A stretch of DNA of 64,000 nt, from the NCBI GenBank assembly GCA_026874595.1, contig CM049318.1:3719741-3783740 (forward strand), written 5' to 3'. The stretch comes from Sipunculus nudus. Lineage: Eukaryota; Annelida; Sipuncula; Golfingiida; Sipunculidae. Below the pieces are notes generated by a model. The model was not told where the DNA came from and searched no databases. It saw nothing but the letters and a program-made list of their open reading frames with translations. Shown one piece after another: positions 57,201 through 64,000 of this stretch (its first letter is position 1; every line of letters begins with the position of its first letter). The position numbers were made by a program, and so were the translations under genes.

Positions 57201-58939
57201 AAATATGCATACGTCGTTGGTAGCAGAAGCGGACCCAAGGGGAGTCCAGGAGGTTGGTCCCCTTTTCAGCTGCAACCTTTTCAAATCGTGGGACAAATTT
57301 TGAGGCCTGGAACATTCACCACACCCCAACCCAAACCTTTTCCGGAAATGGGGACCCTGTATTAGGTTTAGTCTTTAAACTTCCTGGGTTGAACCCCTCC
57401 TTTTTGTAAAGCAAGCCAGAGTCATGTGTTTTTTTACACTGACTGACCACACATGTGGGTCAGAGCCTTTGTCAAATTTATGTCAGCCCAAACATTCATT
57501 AAATCGGTCACTGAAAGCAAGGTTATTCATATGCATGGAAGGCCTAACAAGTTAAATCGGCTTAATTCTGGGCTTGATGTGACCACAAAAAAAAAAAAAG
57601 GTCTTTGCCCAAGGCAGTTCGGCTGTTTTCAGTGATAGCCACTCATTTCAGAAAACACACAAAAATCACTCAAATGATGTGTTCATTAAACATTATTTTT
57701 TCTAATATCGGCCATGTCACTGAGAGAACAATAAACTTTAAAATGAGGTATAGCACAGTATCATACACAACGCTGTTTCAGAATACATTGCGAACACAGG
57801 TGGACCCAATTACCTTATAAGTATTAGATTTTTTGTAGGAAATTTGCTTTACTGTCTCTATTTTCCTCCCTTTATTTTGAAAATATCCCATTTAATCCTA
57901 GCTACCCTTTTCCATAAGAGAATACCCATTACTGAAATCTCATTCAGTTATGAACCCATAACACACTCCTCTAACAGATAAAGCAGATAATCAGTTGACC
58001 ACTGTATACTCATCATTTGTGGTCTGGCATCAGCCCAAGACACACTAATTGCCCTTGTAGCCCAACTACTCCTGTGTCCCTAGTCATGCATGAAGCCCCA
58101 TGATTGGCCAGATTAGGGGTTGCCTGTACTAGAACAGCCCAGTGTCCTGTAGTACTGGTAGTACAAATGGACAAGAACTATAGGACATGGTAGCACTTTG
58201 GGCACTGTTGGATAAACTGGATAAAACCGGTTTTATCGAATCCAGATTCATCCACGGATCCAGTGGATTAAGCCAGCAGTGGATAAAACTGCCAGCCCTG
58301 GGTATACTATACCTACGGTATTACCAATGCTGTCACAGAATGAAAGAGGTTTGAAGAACGACAGCTCGGAAGTGATGATTACACACAAAAGATCCAAAGA
58401 GACTGGACTTGTTTTAGGCCTTCAATAATCACTACAATATAAGCACAATGGACAGAGGTATCGTGCTCAACATACAAGCTAACGTAACAGATAACAAATA
58501 AGTGACATTTACGAGTGGGTAAATATCGGGTCTAAAGCTGGGTGCCCCTATTGATACCGGGTGAGGCCGGGGTCACTTCAACTGGGCGAGAATGGGGTTC
58601 TTTACAAATTCAAAATGGCCGCCTTACCACTCTCGCCGCCCGTTCTTGAGATTCGCATTTCTTGCAGAACCAAGGACCCGTAGGAACTTGAACAATGCCG
58701 TAGCAGGCTACAAGAATAAAATAAAGCATCTTTAGCGACAATCGTAGGTGGTGTGTTTCTGTTTAGAAAGTCTGGTAAAAGATTTACGTCGAAACAAATG
58801 GACGGGGCAGCCCCCAAATCCTGGACGGACCTTGGTGCACGGCGACGTTACATCCACCTCCGTCACAGTAGACCAGCGGGTTCTCCGTCCACCCCCGCTC
58901 GTCGGAACATACACAGCATCCGCCGACCATTTCCTTCAT
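27068..58939 (-). CDS. MLLT10: MLLT10/MLLT6 (AF10/AF17) orthologue, 16 coding exons, 849 aa
   Basis: Nuclear chromatin reader and DOT1L cofactor. In vertebrates the PHD-knuckle-PHD module reads histone H3 unmodified at K27, and the octapeptide/leucine-zipper part binds DOT1L, promoting H3K79 methylation. Seen here: first PHD finger (residues 6-58; CCVC at 8-11), zinc knuckle RCELC (64-68), extended PHD (about 84-180; CYIC 120-123, HFHVTC 148-153, YCGYC 173-177); basic clusters near 407-427 and 469-473; octapeptide EQLLERQW (557-564); zipper leucines 583, 590, 597, 604, 611 and 618; Gln-rich C-terminus. All fifteen introns are GT-AG and the exon phases close without a stop. The start is the ATG before KEMVGGCC; an in-frame stop lies upstream and vertebrate AF17 begins the same way. 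At 849 aa it is shorter than the human proteins (about 1,030-1,090). The octapeptide matches AF10 better than AF17, but a single pre-duplication invertebrate gene is expected. Family identity is near certain; alternative exons cannot be excluded. Confidence 0.95.
27697..27917 (-). CDS. MLLT10: MLLT10 exon 15: Ser/Pro-rich then Gln-rich segment
   Basis: Residues 717-790. Ser/Pro/Arg-rich, then LHEQQRSLLMQQQLMFGQ, resembling SDQQRQILIHQQQFQ near the C-terminus of AF10. Phase 0 at the 3' end before GTAAGT. Acceptor ATTACAG. Confidence 0.92.
28405..28543 (-). CDS. MLLT10: MLLT10 exon 14: Ser/Pro-rich segment
   Basis: Residues 671-716 plus one base, starting DLVKTGVTSQAMQNKSPV. Repeated SP and KSP dipeptides suggest proline-directed phosphorylation (inference). 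Acceptor TATTCTAG, donor GTGAGT. Confidence 0.9.
29241..29512 (-). CDS. MLLT10: MLLT10 exon 13: leucine zipper and Pro-rich tail
   Basis: Residues 580-670. Leucines 583, 590, 597, 604, 611 and 618 fall exactly seven apart within a helix containing LRQENLKLEQHINQL and RRDQLLAVNARLSLP. This is equivalent to AF10's VENRRLEEQIKNL and LLNAQLSVPFP. A Pro/Ser-rich tail with RSKSPRVVVPP follows. Phase 0 at the 3' end. Acceptor TCTCCTCAG, donor GTAACA. Confidence 0.96.
30090..31790 (+). mobile_element. Tandem-core element in MLLT10 intron 12 (9 repeats of ~178 bp)
   Basis: Starts near a perfect palindrome GTGTCG-gta-CGACAC (30101-30115) and ATGCCCCCGCC. Nine repeats follow, marked by CAAAAGTAGGTCAAC at 30197, 30370, 30551, 30712, 30892, 31071, 31246, 31421 and 31601. 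Then come ACGGAAGGACGGACATGG and a terminal hairpin of 13 bp with one mismatch, ATGCCCCGGCCAC-ttt-GTGGCGGGGGCAT (31762-31790). The ends carry ATGCCCCCGCC in inverted orientation. Resembles bivalve 'pearl'-type/Helentron-derived repeats (family recalled, not searched). Confidence 0.7.
32365..32456 (-). CDS. MLLT10: MLLT10 exon 12: octapeptide motif
   Basis: Residues 549-579 plus one base. It contains SMEQLLERQWEQSSQFLMEQ, matching SIEQLLERQW and FLLEQG of human AF10. This octapeptide, with the zipper in the next exon, forms the OM-LZ part that contacts DOT1L. Acceptor TTGTTCCAG, donor GTAAGT. Confidence 0.96.
32797..32896 (-). CDS. MLLT10: MLLT10 exon 11: poly-Ser spacer
   Basis: 100 bp, residues 516-548 plus two bases: GEGDAPTNGPLICPPKP, then six serines from a TCA repeat, then LSPGHSGAPT. 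Acceptor TTTCTCAG, donor GTAAGA. The coding triplet tract is a likely site of length variation. Confidence 0.88.
33400..33668 (-). mobile_element. tRNA-derived SINE in MLLT10 intron 10
   Basis: The minus strand begins GAGGCATGGTGGTGTAATGG (A box TGGTGTAATGG), then GTTAGTGCGGTGGACTCGTG and GTTGTGGGTTCACGTCC (B box). About 200 bp of body follow, including GAATGGGTACTGGT and TGCTCCCGGTGGAGCTGAG. The head is a 67-bp tRNA-like module at 33601-33667. It has the same orientation as the gene. Body length and end are approximate. Confidence 0.6.
33745..36358 (+). mobile_element. Tandem-core element, 2.6 kb, in MLLT10 intron 10
   Basis: Left end: ACAAGGGACCTATGGGTCAC, then GCTCAGCTG. The core is two ~680-bp direct repeats (GTGCCATGGTCA at 35088 and 35764; TTAGGCAGTC at 35412 and 36097). 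Right end: (ACGG)n at 36279-36320, then a 13-bp hairpin with one mismatch, TAGCTCAGATGAC-ttata-GTCAGCTGAGCTA (36327-36357). The CAGCTGAG near the right end complements CTCAGCTG near the left end. No long open frame. Confidence 0.65.
38015..38106 (-). CDS. MLLT10: MLLT10 exon 10: Ser-rich spacer
   Basis: 92 bp, residues 485-515 plus one base, beginning GLGISCSSSGPSPGQLQ. Supported by good splice sites (TTGTTACAG; GTAAGT) and by frame continuity with both neighbouring exons. No domain recognised. Confidence 0.87.
38939..39154 (-). CDS. MLLT10: MLLT10 exon 9: lysine-rich basic region
   Basis: Residues 413-484 plus two bases. The KVEDKDDKKKPKRLKQ start and the later GRKKKD are basic clusters suited to nuclear import or DNA contact. 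They sit where vertebrate AF10 has its own basic, AT-hook-like region. The middle is Ser/Pro/Thr-rich. Acceptor TTATTTCAG, donor GTAGGT. Confidence 0.92.
39505..40067 (-). CDS. MLLT10: MLLT10 exon 8: long Ser/Pro/Glu-rich central exon
   Basis: 563 bp, residues 226-412 plus two bases, the largest exon. It starts LKEVRAPHKSGF. It carries charged Val/Lys/Glu segments and a Ser/Leu-rich stretch, and ends LLAKRPRTK, a probable nuclear localisation signal. It is likely disordered; I recognise no folded domain. The open frame continues upstream past the TTTTCAG acceptor only by chance. Donor GTAAGT. Confidence 0.9.
41107..42613. mobile_element. piggyBac-like non-autonomous element in MLLT10 intron 7
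   Basis: TTAA then CCCTTTAAAACCTGTGAT at the left (TTAA 41103-41106); TAAAGGG then TTAA at the right (TTAA 42614-42617). Seven terminal bases are perfectly inverted and a TTAA duplication flanks both ends, as in piggyBac. A poly-G run lies at 42560-42578. No transposase recognised; one 87-codon minus-strand open frame shows no domain. Confidence 0.5.
42560..42578. repeat. Poly-G run
   Basis: About 19 consecutive G. Other homopolymer runs: G at 42913-42925 and 55080-55093; C at 25410-25426. Confidence 0.95.
42748..42861 (-). CDS. MLLT10: MLLT10 exon 7: linker after the PHD module
   Basis: 38 codons (residues 188-225), Pro/Lys-rich: begins KKDINIKTIPAF and ends LRAEKGK. Phase 0 at both ends, so skipping it would keep the frame. 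No domain is recognised. Acceptor TTGTTTCAG, donor GTTAGG. Confidence 0.88.
43344..43446 (-). CDS. MLLT10: MLLT10 exon 6: end of extended PHD
   Basis: Completes C153, then GQTQGLLCEEAGNYQDNVKY, CGYC and HFKKL (residues 154-187). This aligns with AGLLCEEEGNGADNVQYCGY and YHFSKL of AF10. Acceptor TTCTTACAG, donor GTGAGT, phase 0 at the end. Confidence 0.95.
43743..43950. repeat. Dispersed repeat, uninterrupted copy
   Basis: Shares long stretches with 60368-60540, for example AAGGTGTTATAAGAA and TTTTCACAACCAAAATT, and ends AATATATACACAGAGTAAGC. It represents the state of that repeat without the hAT-like insertion. Confidence 0.6.
44613..44716 (-). CDS. MLLT10: MLLT10 exon 5: extended PHD core
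   Basis: Residues 119-152 plus two bases. It contains VCYICEEQGREGKA, GACMQCNKNGC and HFHVT, with zinc ligands C120, C123, C137, C140, C145, H148 or H150. The exon begins GTGTGTTATATCTGTGA directly after CTGTAG. These 17 exon bases plus about 28 intron bases are the unit of the 3-kb minisatellite that fills the neighbouring part of intron 4. Donor GTAAGT. Confidence 0.95.
44701..47740 (-). repeat. Splice-site minisatellite: ~68 units of 44-45 bp, exon 5 into intron 4
   Basis: Near-perfect tandem array. On the gene strand each unit holds TTGAC (a good branch-point match), a short pyrimidine-rich stretch, CTGTAG and then GTGTGTTATATCTGTGA. This is a copy of the real exon-5 3' splice site plus its first 17 coding bases. 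Units with TCAAC spacing are 44 bp and those with TCAAAC are 45 bp. The first unit is exon 5 itself; the units at either edge are the most diverged. Long open frames on the opposite strand come only from the 45-bp periodicity and are not genes. Confidence 0.95.
48327..48600 (+). mobile_element. 5' fragment of the 33.7-kb element family
   Basis: Begins AACAAGGGACCCATGGGTCC, where GGACCCATGGGTCC is a perfect 14-bp palindrome, then CGCTCAGCTGTTATAT. It continues similarly to 33745-33985 (GTTTTGTGTGGTAAT, TTTTGACTTGGCC). It lacks the (ACGG)n/hairpin end. Lies in MLLT10 intron 4. Confidence 0.6.
48920..49072. mobile_element. Small MITE-like inverted-repeat element
   Basis: CAGGGCTTCAACCTGTCAGC at the left; the right end, reverse complemented, reads CAGGGTTGCAAGGTTTAAGC. 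The interior has further AAACTGG / GGTTTTA-type inverted words. Confidence 0.4.
49463..49592. mobile_element. Small MITE-like element, related copy
   Basis: Right end reverse complemented: CAGGGTTGCATGGTTTTAGC; interior words AAACTGGCTAAAATCTGTTT and AACCGGTTTT. Related palindromic sequence with AAACCGGTTTTAT lies at 58225-58300. Confidence 0.4.
49620..49810 (+). mobile_element. Second, more diverged 5' fragment of the same family
   Basis: Begins CAAACACAAGGGACCAATGG and GTCACTGTGCTCAGCTGAAG; shares TTTTGTGACCTGACC at its distal part. Degenerate. Confidence 0.45.
50287..50592. mobile_element. Possible TTAA-flanked MITE
   Basis: Left TTAA-GAGGGGC; right GGGCCCCT-TTAA, giving imperfect inverted ends with TTAA on both sides. 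Similar ends occur at 43530 (TTAAAAGGGGCCTAT) and 62797-62813 (AATAGGCACCTTTAA). Open frames of 64-88 codons inside are not recognisable. Confidence 0.35.
50895..51004 (-). CDS. MLLT10: MLLT10 exon 4: zinc knuckle to extended PHD linker
   Basis: Residues 82-118. It contains WCHVVCALYIPEV and NVPQERFNK, matching AHVVCALYIPEV and SVPHDRYNK of AF10. It ends in phase 0 at AAG before GTCAGT. Its acceptor (TTTTAG) is the first unit of a decayed ~40-bp tandem repeat running into intron 3. Confidence 0.94.
51001..51375 (-). repeat. Decayed ~40-bp tandem repeat starting at the exon 4 acceptor
   Basis: About nine to ten degenerate copies of a unit reading, on the gene strand, ACATGGTTTTCAG then GCT-like bases. 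The anchor CCATGT (plus strand) occurs at 51011, 51088, 51127, 51167, 51209, 51320 and 51363, with weaker copies near 51047, 51245 and 51283; spacing is 36-44 bp. The unit next to exon 4 contains the real acceptor. Confidence 0.65.
53075..53129 (-). CDS. MLLT10: MLLT10 exon 3: zinc knuckle
   Basis: A 55-bp exon encoding RCELCPQREGALKRTDSG, residues 64-81 plus one base. It is too short for ordinary ORF finding. The cysteine pair C65/C68 starts the zinc knuckle between the two PHD fingers. Acceptor TTGTTTCAG, donor GTAAGA. Confidence 0.93.
54309..54769. mobile_element. MITE copy 1 in MLLT10 intron 2
   Basis: 461 bp with 20-bp imperfect inverted ends: AGGTTAAGTAAACCTATTCC against AGGTCAAGCAAAGGTATTCC (16 of 20). 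Roughly 95% identical by eye to the copy at 55932. No clear target-site duplication and no coding capacity. Confidence 0.65.
55932..56390. mobile_element. MITE copy 2 in MLLT10 intron 2
   Basis: 459 bp, direct orientation relative to copy 1. Ends are AGGTTAAGTAAACATATTCC and, reverse complemented, AGGTCAAGCAAACGTATTCC (17 of 20). The matching region stops at the inverted ends, which fixes the element boundaries. Confidence 0.65.
58628..58707 (-). CDS. MLLT10: MLLT10 exon 2: second half of PHD1
   Basis: Residues 37-63, reading ACYGIVQVPTGPWFCKKCES and ending AARV. It is nearly identical to the human protein and completes the zinc site (C38, C50, C53). The acceptor is TTCTTGTAG and the donor GTAAGG. 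The exon ends in phase 0. Confidence 0.95.
58831..58939 (-). CDS. MLLT10: MLLT10 exon 1 (coding part): start codon and first half of PHD1
   Basis: Encodes residues 1-36, from MKEMVGGCCVCSDERGW to VAVHQ, ending in phase 1 before GTCCGT. The ATG at 58937-58939 has G at -3. Zinc ligands of the first PHD finger (C8, C11, C25, C30, H35) are all present. A 123-bp intron follows, the shortest in the gene. The 5'UTR extends upstream by an unknown length. Confidence 0.93.
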
Positions 58940-59160
58940 CTCTGCCTGCCTACCATGACACTTGTTGTACTTGTGGACTGCGTTCCACACACATCACTAT
59001 CCAAAACGTGCGGCTTCCACAAAGAAGGAAAACCAAGGTCACCGCCCATGCGCAGTCACTCCTACAGAGCGGCACACCACAATCAAAAACATTGCCCCCG
59101 CCCCTTCCCCCTTGGCCGATACTTTAACCACGTGCGAACTGCATGAGGGATATTGAGGCA
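58940..59160 (-). promoter_or_regulatory. Candidate MLLT10 5'UTR and proximal promoter
   Basis: GC-rich, CpG-containing sequence just upstream of the MLLT10 start codon. On the gene strand there is an NRF1-like element overlapping a GC box (59043-59054, TGCGCATGGGCG) and a palindromic E-box CACGTG at 59129-59134. These suit a housekeeping chromatin gene. No TATA box is evident and the transcription start cannot be placed. Confidence 0.35.
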
Positions 59161-60367
59161 TTAATTTAACATGTGCACCAGGCATTACATCAGCATTGTA
59201 GATGTATTTATGAAGACTCATTGTTCAAAATAACATGAATTATATATTTTAACTTTATAAATTCCTCTAACAAATGATTAATGGCAGTAAAACGAGAATT
59301 ATTCACAACAACACGAACAAATTAAAAACGAGCTCTGCACTGTTGTTGTCCTAAATTGTTTCTTTGAAACCTCGACCGGGCCTTGTAATACAATCGATAG
59401 AACAAAATTGTGGTTGTCACAATAATTTTTTTGCTCAAACATGAATTTATGATAATCAAAAGTACATTAATTGCTTTTGTGTCCGAGAGCCTATCTTTAT
59501 TATGAACTAAAGAAAATAATTGAATGATTTTAAATAAAAAAAGAATATTTTATTATATAATAATGTTAAATTTTATGACAACATATCACTGAAAAAAATA
59601 ATAAAACTATAGTGGCTATATTAATGATATTATTATTATTATTGTTATTATTATATTGCCGATGAAGGTAATGGCGTGACGTACACAGAGGTTCGTGAGC
59701 GAGCGGGTTTTTGACAGACATTGTCCGAGCTGCCGCTAACGGATGTACCGGTTGCCGCGTCGTACCTGTGGATGCTGTTGCTGTCCGGTCTCCTCATCTC
59801 CTTCTCTTACTAGTCCACCTGGGCACGCTGGTGCATGACTTCTTCGTCTTCGACTCCAATAAATTTTGTACTCCTAGGGAGATCAATAGAACGGGTCTAT
59901 GATGTACCATTCTAACTGGAGCGCTCGGAGGGCTTAATACATCCTCAGTCAATTATTATTATTATTATTGTTGAAGTATGTTATATGTTAAAATTACATG
60001 TTATAATGATATAATGATATAACATAATTTACAGTAGCCTATATACAGTGCATATGCAATATCCTGCACTTTTCATCGGTGTTATGACCCAGCAATACAT
60101 GGGGTTGATTACACACCTGGGACCCGCAGGTGCGTTAGACACCGGTCCTTGGTGACACCATGCAGGATTAAAAAATAATATGTTAGGAAGCGAGTGCTAA
60201 TGCCCTGTCATGTAGTCCCAAACCAAAATGAACTCTGCAGATGCACATTCTTAGATTAAGAATTAGATAAGTCAGCATTAAAATTGGAGGCGGTTAATCT
60301 CCTCCGCCAAAAATGAATTATAATAAAACAAAAAACATATTTTCTTTATATTTTAAAAATGTGACAA
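59161..60367. other. Upstream intergenic sequence; no gene recognised
   Basis: AT-rich except a GC-richer island at 59660-59945 that is bracketed by (ATT)n tracts (59627-59652 and 59950-59971). The island has a 63-codon open frame without any recognised domain and may be a retroposed fragment. Around 60050-60170, ATCCTGCA occurs in inverted orientation at both ends of a short segment, possibly another MITE. Confidence 0.35.
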
Positions 60368-60540
60368 TTCTACCTCGGCATATATGCACCACCTAGGGTT
60401 ACATGATTTTCACAGTTGTCAATTAAACTGGTGTGTTTAAAAGCATACTGTTGATAAACAAGTTCATACACCCTTCACGAAGGTGTTATAAGAAATTTTC
60501 ACAACCAAAATTGCTCTTAGTTTTTCAATATATACTCTAG
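60368..60540. repeat. Dispersed repeat, left part (interrupted copy)
   Basis: Matches 43743-43950 up to AATATATACTC, where the hAT-like element begins. The similarity resumes for a short distance after the element (ATATACAGAGGAAGC from 62739). Confidence 0.55.
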
Positions 60541-62737
60541 AGCCCTGCGCAGCCATGGATTTATAGCCCGCACCCGCCCCGCAAAATAAACCTTAGGCCC
60601 GCATGCAACTGCACCGCCCCGCAGTTGTAAAAACCCGCCCCGCACCAAAAAAATAAAAAATAAATCTACCTGCACCCGCCCCGCCCAGCATTTTTATCAA
60701 AAGTCAACCCGCATACAACCCGCAAATAAACTTAAGACATAAAAAGAGCCAACTAAAATAATATGTTTTATTTTCATATATTTATAATGAATGACCACCT
60801 TTTGTGAGTAGATAGCATTACCATGTTTTGCTGATGGTATGACGCTTCTATTTTTTTCACTGGTATTTTATTTTTATTTTAAAGAATTACCACTTACTAA
60901 AATACAATTATTTACTGCCGTATAAGTGGAAATGTCAATAACTGGTAAAAACTAATCAAAACTTGTGTTTATGTCCCCTTAAAATATCTAAAGTAATTAT
61001 AAATTCAACATATTCAGATATTTAGCTGACAACTTATAAATAAAATTTAAACATATTTTTCATGCATATGCTGCTTTACGGAAACATAAAATAAAACTCA
61101 AGCATGAAGCAATCAATTTCTGTTAAGATTGTATGCCTAGAGTTAAACTACTCGGCACTGGCTGGAGGACAGTATACATGTATACAACAACAACAACAAC
61201 ACCATGCAAGTTTATTCAGGGAAAGGAGGCCTGGGCCTATATAGATCCAAATATTATACAAATCTTTTTACATTTAAACAGCTGTAACATAATGATACAT
61301 AATTAACATATTTGTGTGTGTACTGGCGGCTTTTATCACACAATTATAACTTCATTGTTTTTACATCAAATTACTTGCAATTTATTTTAAATACTGAAAA
61401 CTTTAACTGAGATTTACTTAAGTATATAACACAAAGAGCAAAATATAATAAATAAAAAACTAAATGAAAACATGAAACAGTTTTATTTCTCATTTCCCTC
61501 ATACTCACAACATCCGATGTATTTTCAACGTATAAGTGGATATCCTGTAATTGAAAACATCACAGGAGATTACAATTACATTAATTATTGTAAAATACCG
61601 GCATGCCCATCACAATTACTATTTTTAGAACATAATTATACACGACAATCCATTCGTCATTCAATAGATTAATGATCTATTAAAGATTAACCCTAATATT
61701 GACAATGTTTGTTAAAAAGTCATTTCATTTAAATTTTCTCTTAATTTAAAACCATGATATACATGTGCTACAAATCTGATTATTTCTTTCTCTTCACTTA
61801 AGTAAAAAACCCTAATAAAATTTTCCTTGTTTGATGCATGTAGGCCCTTTCTCAAATATTTTTCCTCAAGTCATTTTATAAAAAAAATCGTGTACAAAAT
61901 GTTATATACATGTATACTTGCTCACCACAGTTCGATCACACCTTTTATTTAACATAGGTCATCCTGCTCAGCGATGATCAGCTAATTAACTGAAGGGGGA
62001 GTCTGTGGAACTGCAGAGGGAGTCAGCTCTAGGTCATGGTTATTTGTGTATACAAGAGTATAGATATTAAATGAGCACCATGCTCGGTATCTCATTCTGC
62101 TTTGCCAATGCAGTCCTCTCAACTGACCAGTGTTTCCTTGGCAAATGCATGCTTAGCACACCTCAGTCTTTGTGAGTTATGTAAAGCTATACCCAACTGG
62201 TGACAGAGCCAGATGCACCCCATGCAGTGACTATATTATAAGATCACGGGTATAAAAATGGTGCTCTACCCTCAATCATGTTATGTAATATCTGAGATAT
62301 CTACTGGCCACAAGTATAGGCCTACGGTGCTGAAAATATACAATATACAACTCTATACCCAGGTACATTTCTTCAATATTCTGACTAGTGGTCCCTGCAA
62401 AGATGAATCTGTCTCAAAACTAAGGCAATCTATATTTCACAAGTGCAATTTAGTATTTCAAAAAATGGAATAACCGAAGGAACAGACCTACAGTGCTTTA
62501 AATTTAAGCTATAACCATCTTTTCGGTCCGCAGAAACGCGCACCTAAATATCAAGTATTTCGTCCCGCACCGCATATCCCAGCTTTAAGCCCGCACCTGC
62601 CCCGCCCCGTATAATTTTTTTTTTGCCCGCCTAACCCCACAATATCTTGAAAAAAGTCAGCCCAAGGGGGCCCGCGGGGCTGTCACGTTGTGGGCCTCGC
62701 AGCCCGCGGGGAAGATTGGGGCCCGCGCAGGGCTGAA
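60541..62737. mobile_element. hAT-like non-autonomous element, 2.2 kb, with CCCGCCCCGC subterminal repeats
   Basis: The left end contains AGCCCTGCGCAG; the right end, reverse complemented, AGCCCTGCGCGG. Both 150-200 bp subterminal zones are crowded with CCCGC/CCCGCCCCGC words, probable transposase-binding repeats. The 1.8-kb AT-rich middle has no transposase frame. The flanks share ATATAC (left ATATACTC, right ATATACAG), a plausible decayed 8-bp duplication. Comparison with the copy at 43.9 kb supports the insertion. Confidence 0.6.
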
Positions 62738-62813
62738 ATATACAGAGGAAGCCAGAAATCACAAAAATTCTTTTTCCAAAGGTAGGTGAATAGGCACCTT
62801 TAATGATAAGCCT

Positions 62814-64000
62814 CGTGTCATATTCATGTTGGTGGTTCCTCCATGGAAGCCTGTCGTTGCGTCATTTGTCCTCTTACCAGTCCCGTATTATGCCACGCCC
62901 CTGATATTTTTATCCTAATGATTTGTTTAACATTTCACAAGACGAGTGTGACGTGTGGCATTCGGGGGGAAAATGACATTACTGAGGCAAAACATCGGCA
63001 CATACAATAGGGATATCGATCAGAACCTGGAGCATGTGTAATTACGCCTTCTTAATATTCAATTTGGTTCCAGGAATCAGCAGTAAACAAAAACTATGTA
63101 GCAGGGACGACCTGGAATACAGCGCATGATTGACTGCTTTGTGACAAACAACATTTTACTCAGAAATACTCAGGTGTTTACCTGTATATCACTGACGCAG
63201 GAGAGACGGCTACAGTAAACATGCCGTATCCACAAATAAGGGACCTGAATAAGCCTGAACAAAGCGATGACTTTACCTGGACAGGCCATGTAATTTTCAA
63301 GGCAACTTACATGCTTTACCTGATCAACCCAGAAAGCAAATCTATATGACATTTTTTTCATACAAAGATTTATTCCCTGTTAGTGACACTTTTTATTGAA
63401 TAAATATGAAATAACTTAAATATACAATAAAAATTATGTGCACTGCAAACAAATTCTTATAACAAGAACCAAACTCAAAGAAAGAAATTTGCTTGGGAGA
63501 ATAGCAAGAAAAACTTTTTGACAGAAAATTAATTTTTGTTCTTTACTATGCAAGAAAATTTTTTGGAGAAAAATTACCTAGCATTTAGTTTTTTTTAAAT
63601 TTATATATAACTTGTGAGAAATTATAGTTTCGGAGAATCGCAATAACATTTATGTACGGTTGTTAAATTATGTGTGTACTATAGAAAAAATATCTACAGA
63701 TGATGAAATGAAATATGGTTTTCTACAAAAAAAAGTATTTTCTTTCTGGTTTCACCTACTGAATCAAGATCAAACGTGGAGAAAAGACAAGCAAATAATA
63801 TAATTTCATTCAAAGACTTGACATACTGTAAACTTTGCGGAACCGATAAATCTTTAGCTGATACAAGCACTTCTATTGCTTTTTATAAACATGCATGCAC
63901 AAATATCGGGTGTTTAAGAAAAATAAGCCCTGATTTTAGAGGTTAATAATTTCATAAATACTGTATGTAATTTGTTGGTAGTTGGAATGAAGAAAGATGT
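62814..64000. other. No gene recognised
   Basis: AT-rich sequence to the window end. The 63-codon minus-strand open frame at 63170-63361 shows no domain. Confidence 0.4.

Noticed and set aside
57205-57365. Possible TIR element near AGAAGCGGACCCAAGGGGAG
   Set aside because: A GC-richer patch with hAT-like wording, but no matching opposite end or duplication was found.
58748-59146. Plus-strand open frames of 124-132 codons opposite MLLT10 exon 1
   Set aside because: Antisense shadows of the GC-rich first exon and promoter; the minus strand encodes the clear PHD finger.

Overview
This is a eukaryotic, AT-rich, intron- and repeat-rich window. There are no compact bacterial-type operons. The one clear protein gene is split into 16 short exons. 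The non-coding sequence is packed with microsatellites, minisatellites and DNA transposons. Elements with a tandem-repeat core, an (ACGG)n tract and a terminal hairpin are typical of marine molluscs, bivalves especially. I infer a lophotrochozoan, most likely a mollusc; the species cannot be read from the sequence.

Main gene: the minus strand from 58939 to 27068 carries what looks like a complete orthologue of MLLT10/MLLT6 (AF10/AF17; Drosophila Alhambra). I rebuilt 16 coding exons. Every junction has GT/AG and every codon phase closes, giving 849 residues. The N-terminus is the PHD finger, zinc knuckle and extended PHD histone-reading module. The middle is basic and Ser/Pro-rich. The C-terminal half holds the octapeptide EQLLERQW and a leucine zipper with six leucines at exact seven-residue spacing, the part that recruits DOT1L in vertebrates.

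Most unusual observation: intron 4 holds a 3-kb array of about 68 units of 44-45 bp. Each unit is a copy of the exon-5 3' splice site (about 28 intron bases plus the first 17 exon bases), and the array starts inside exon 5. Next to exon 4, intron 3 holds an older, decayed ~40-bp array that also starts at the exon's acceptor. The gene has thus twice had a minisatellite seeded at an exon boundary.

Layout. 1-12.3 kb: (AT)n tracts, a LINE relic, a cluster of tandem intron-containing tRNA-Ile(UAU) genes at 8.2-9.0 kb with an inverted fragment at the window start, a 2.5-kb TIR element at 9.1-11.6 kb and a hAT-like MITE at 11.9-12.3 kb. 12.3-21 kb: several tandem-core elements, including a well-bounded Helitron/Helentron-like one at 15.4-16.9 kb. 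21-27 kb: no certain gene; the 3' side of MLLT10, with one candidate extra terminal exon at 23.8-24.1 kb. 27-59 kb: MLLT10, whose introns hold tandem-core elements, a SINE, a piggyBac-like element and a pair of MITEs. 59-64 kb: GC-rich upstream sequence, then a 2.2-kb hAT-like element at 60.5-62.7 kb inserted in an older dispersed repeat.
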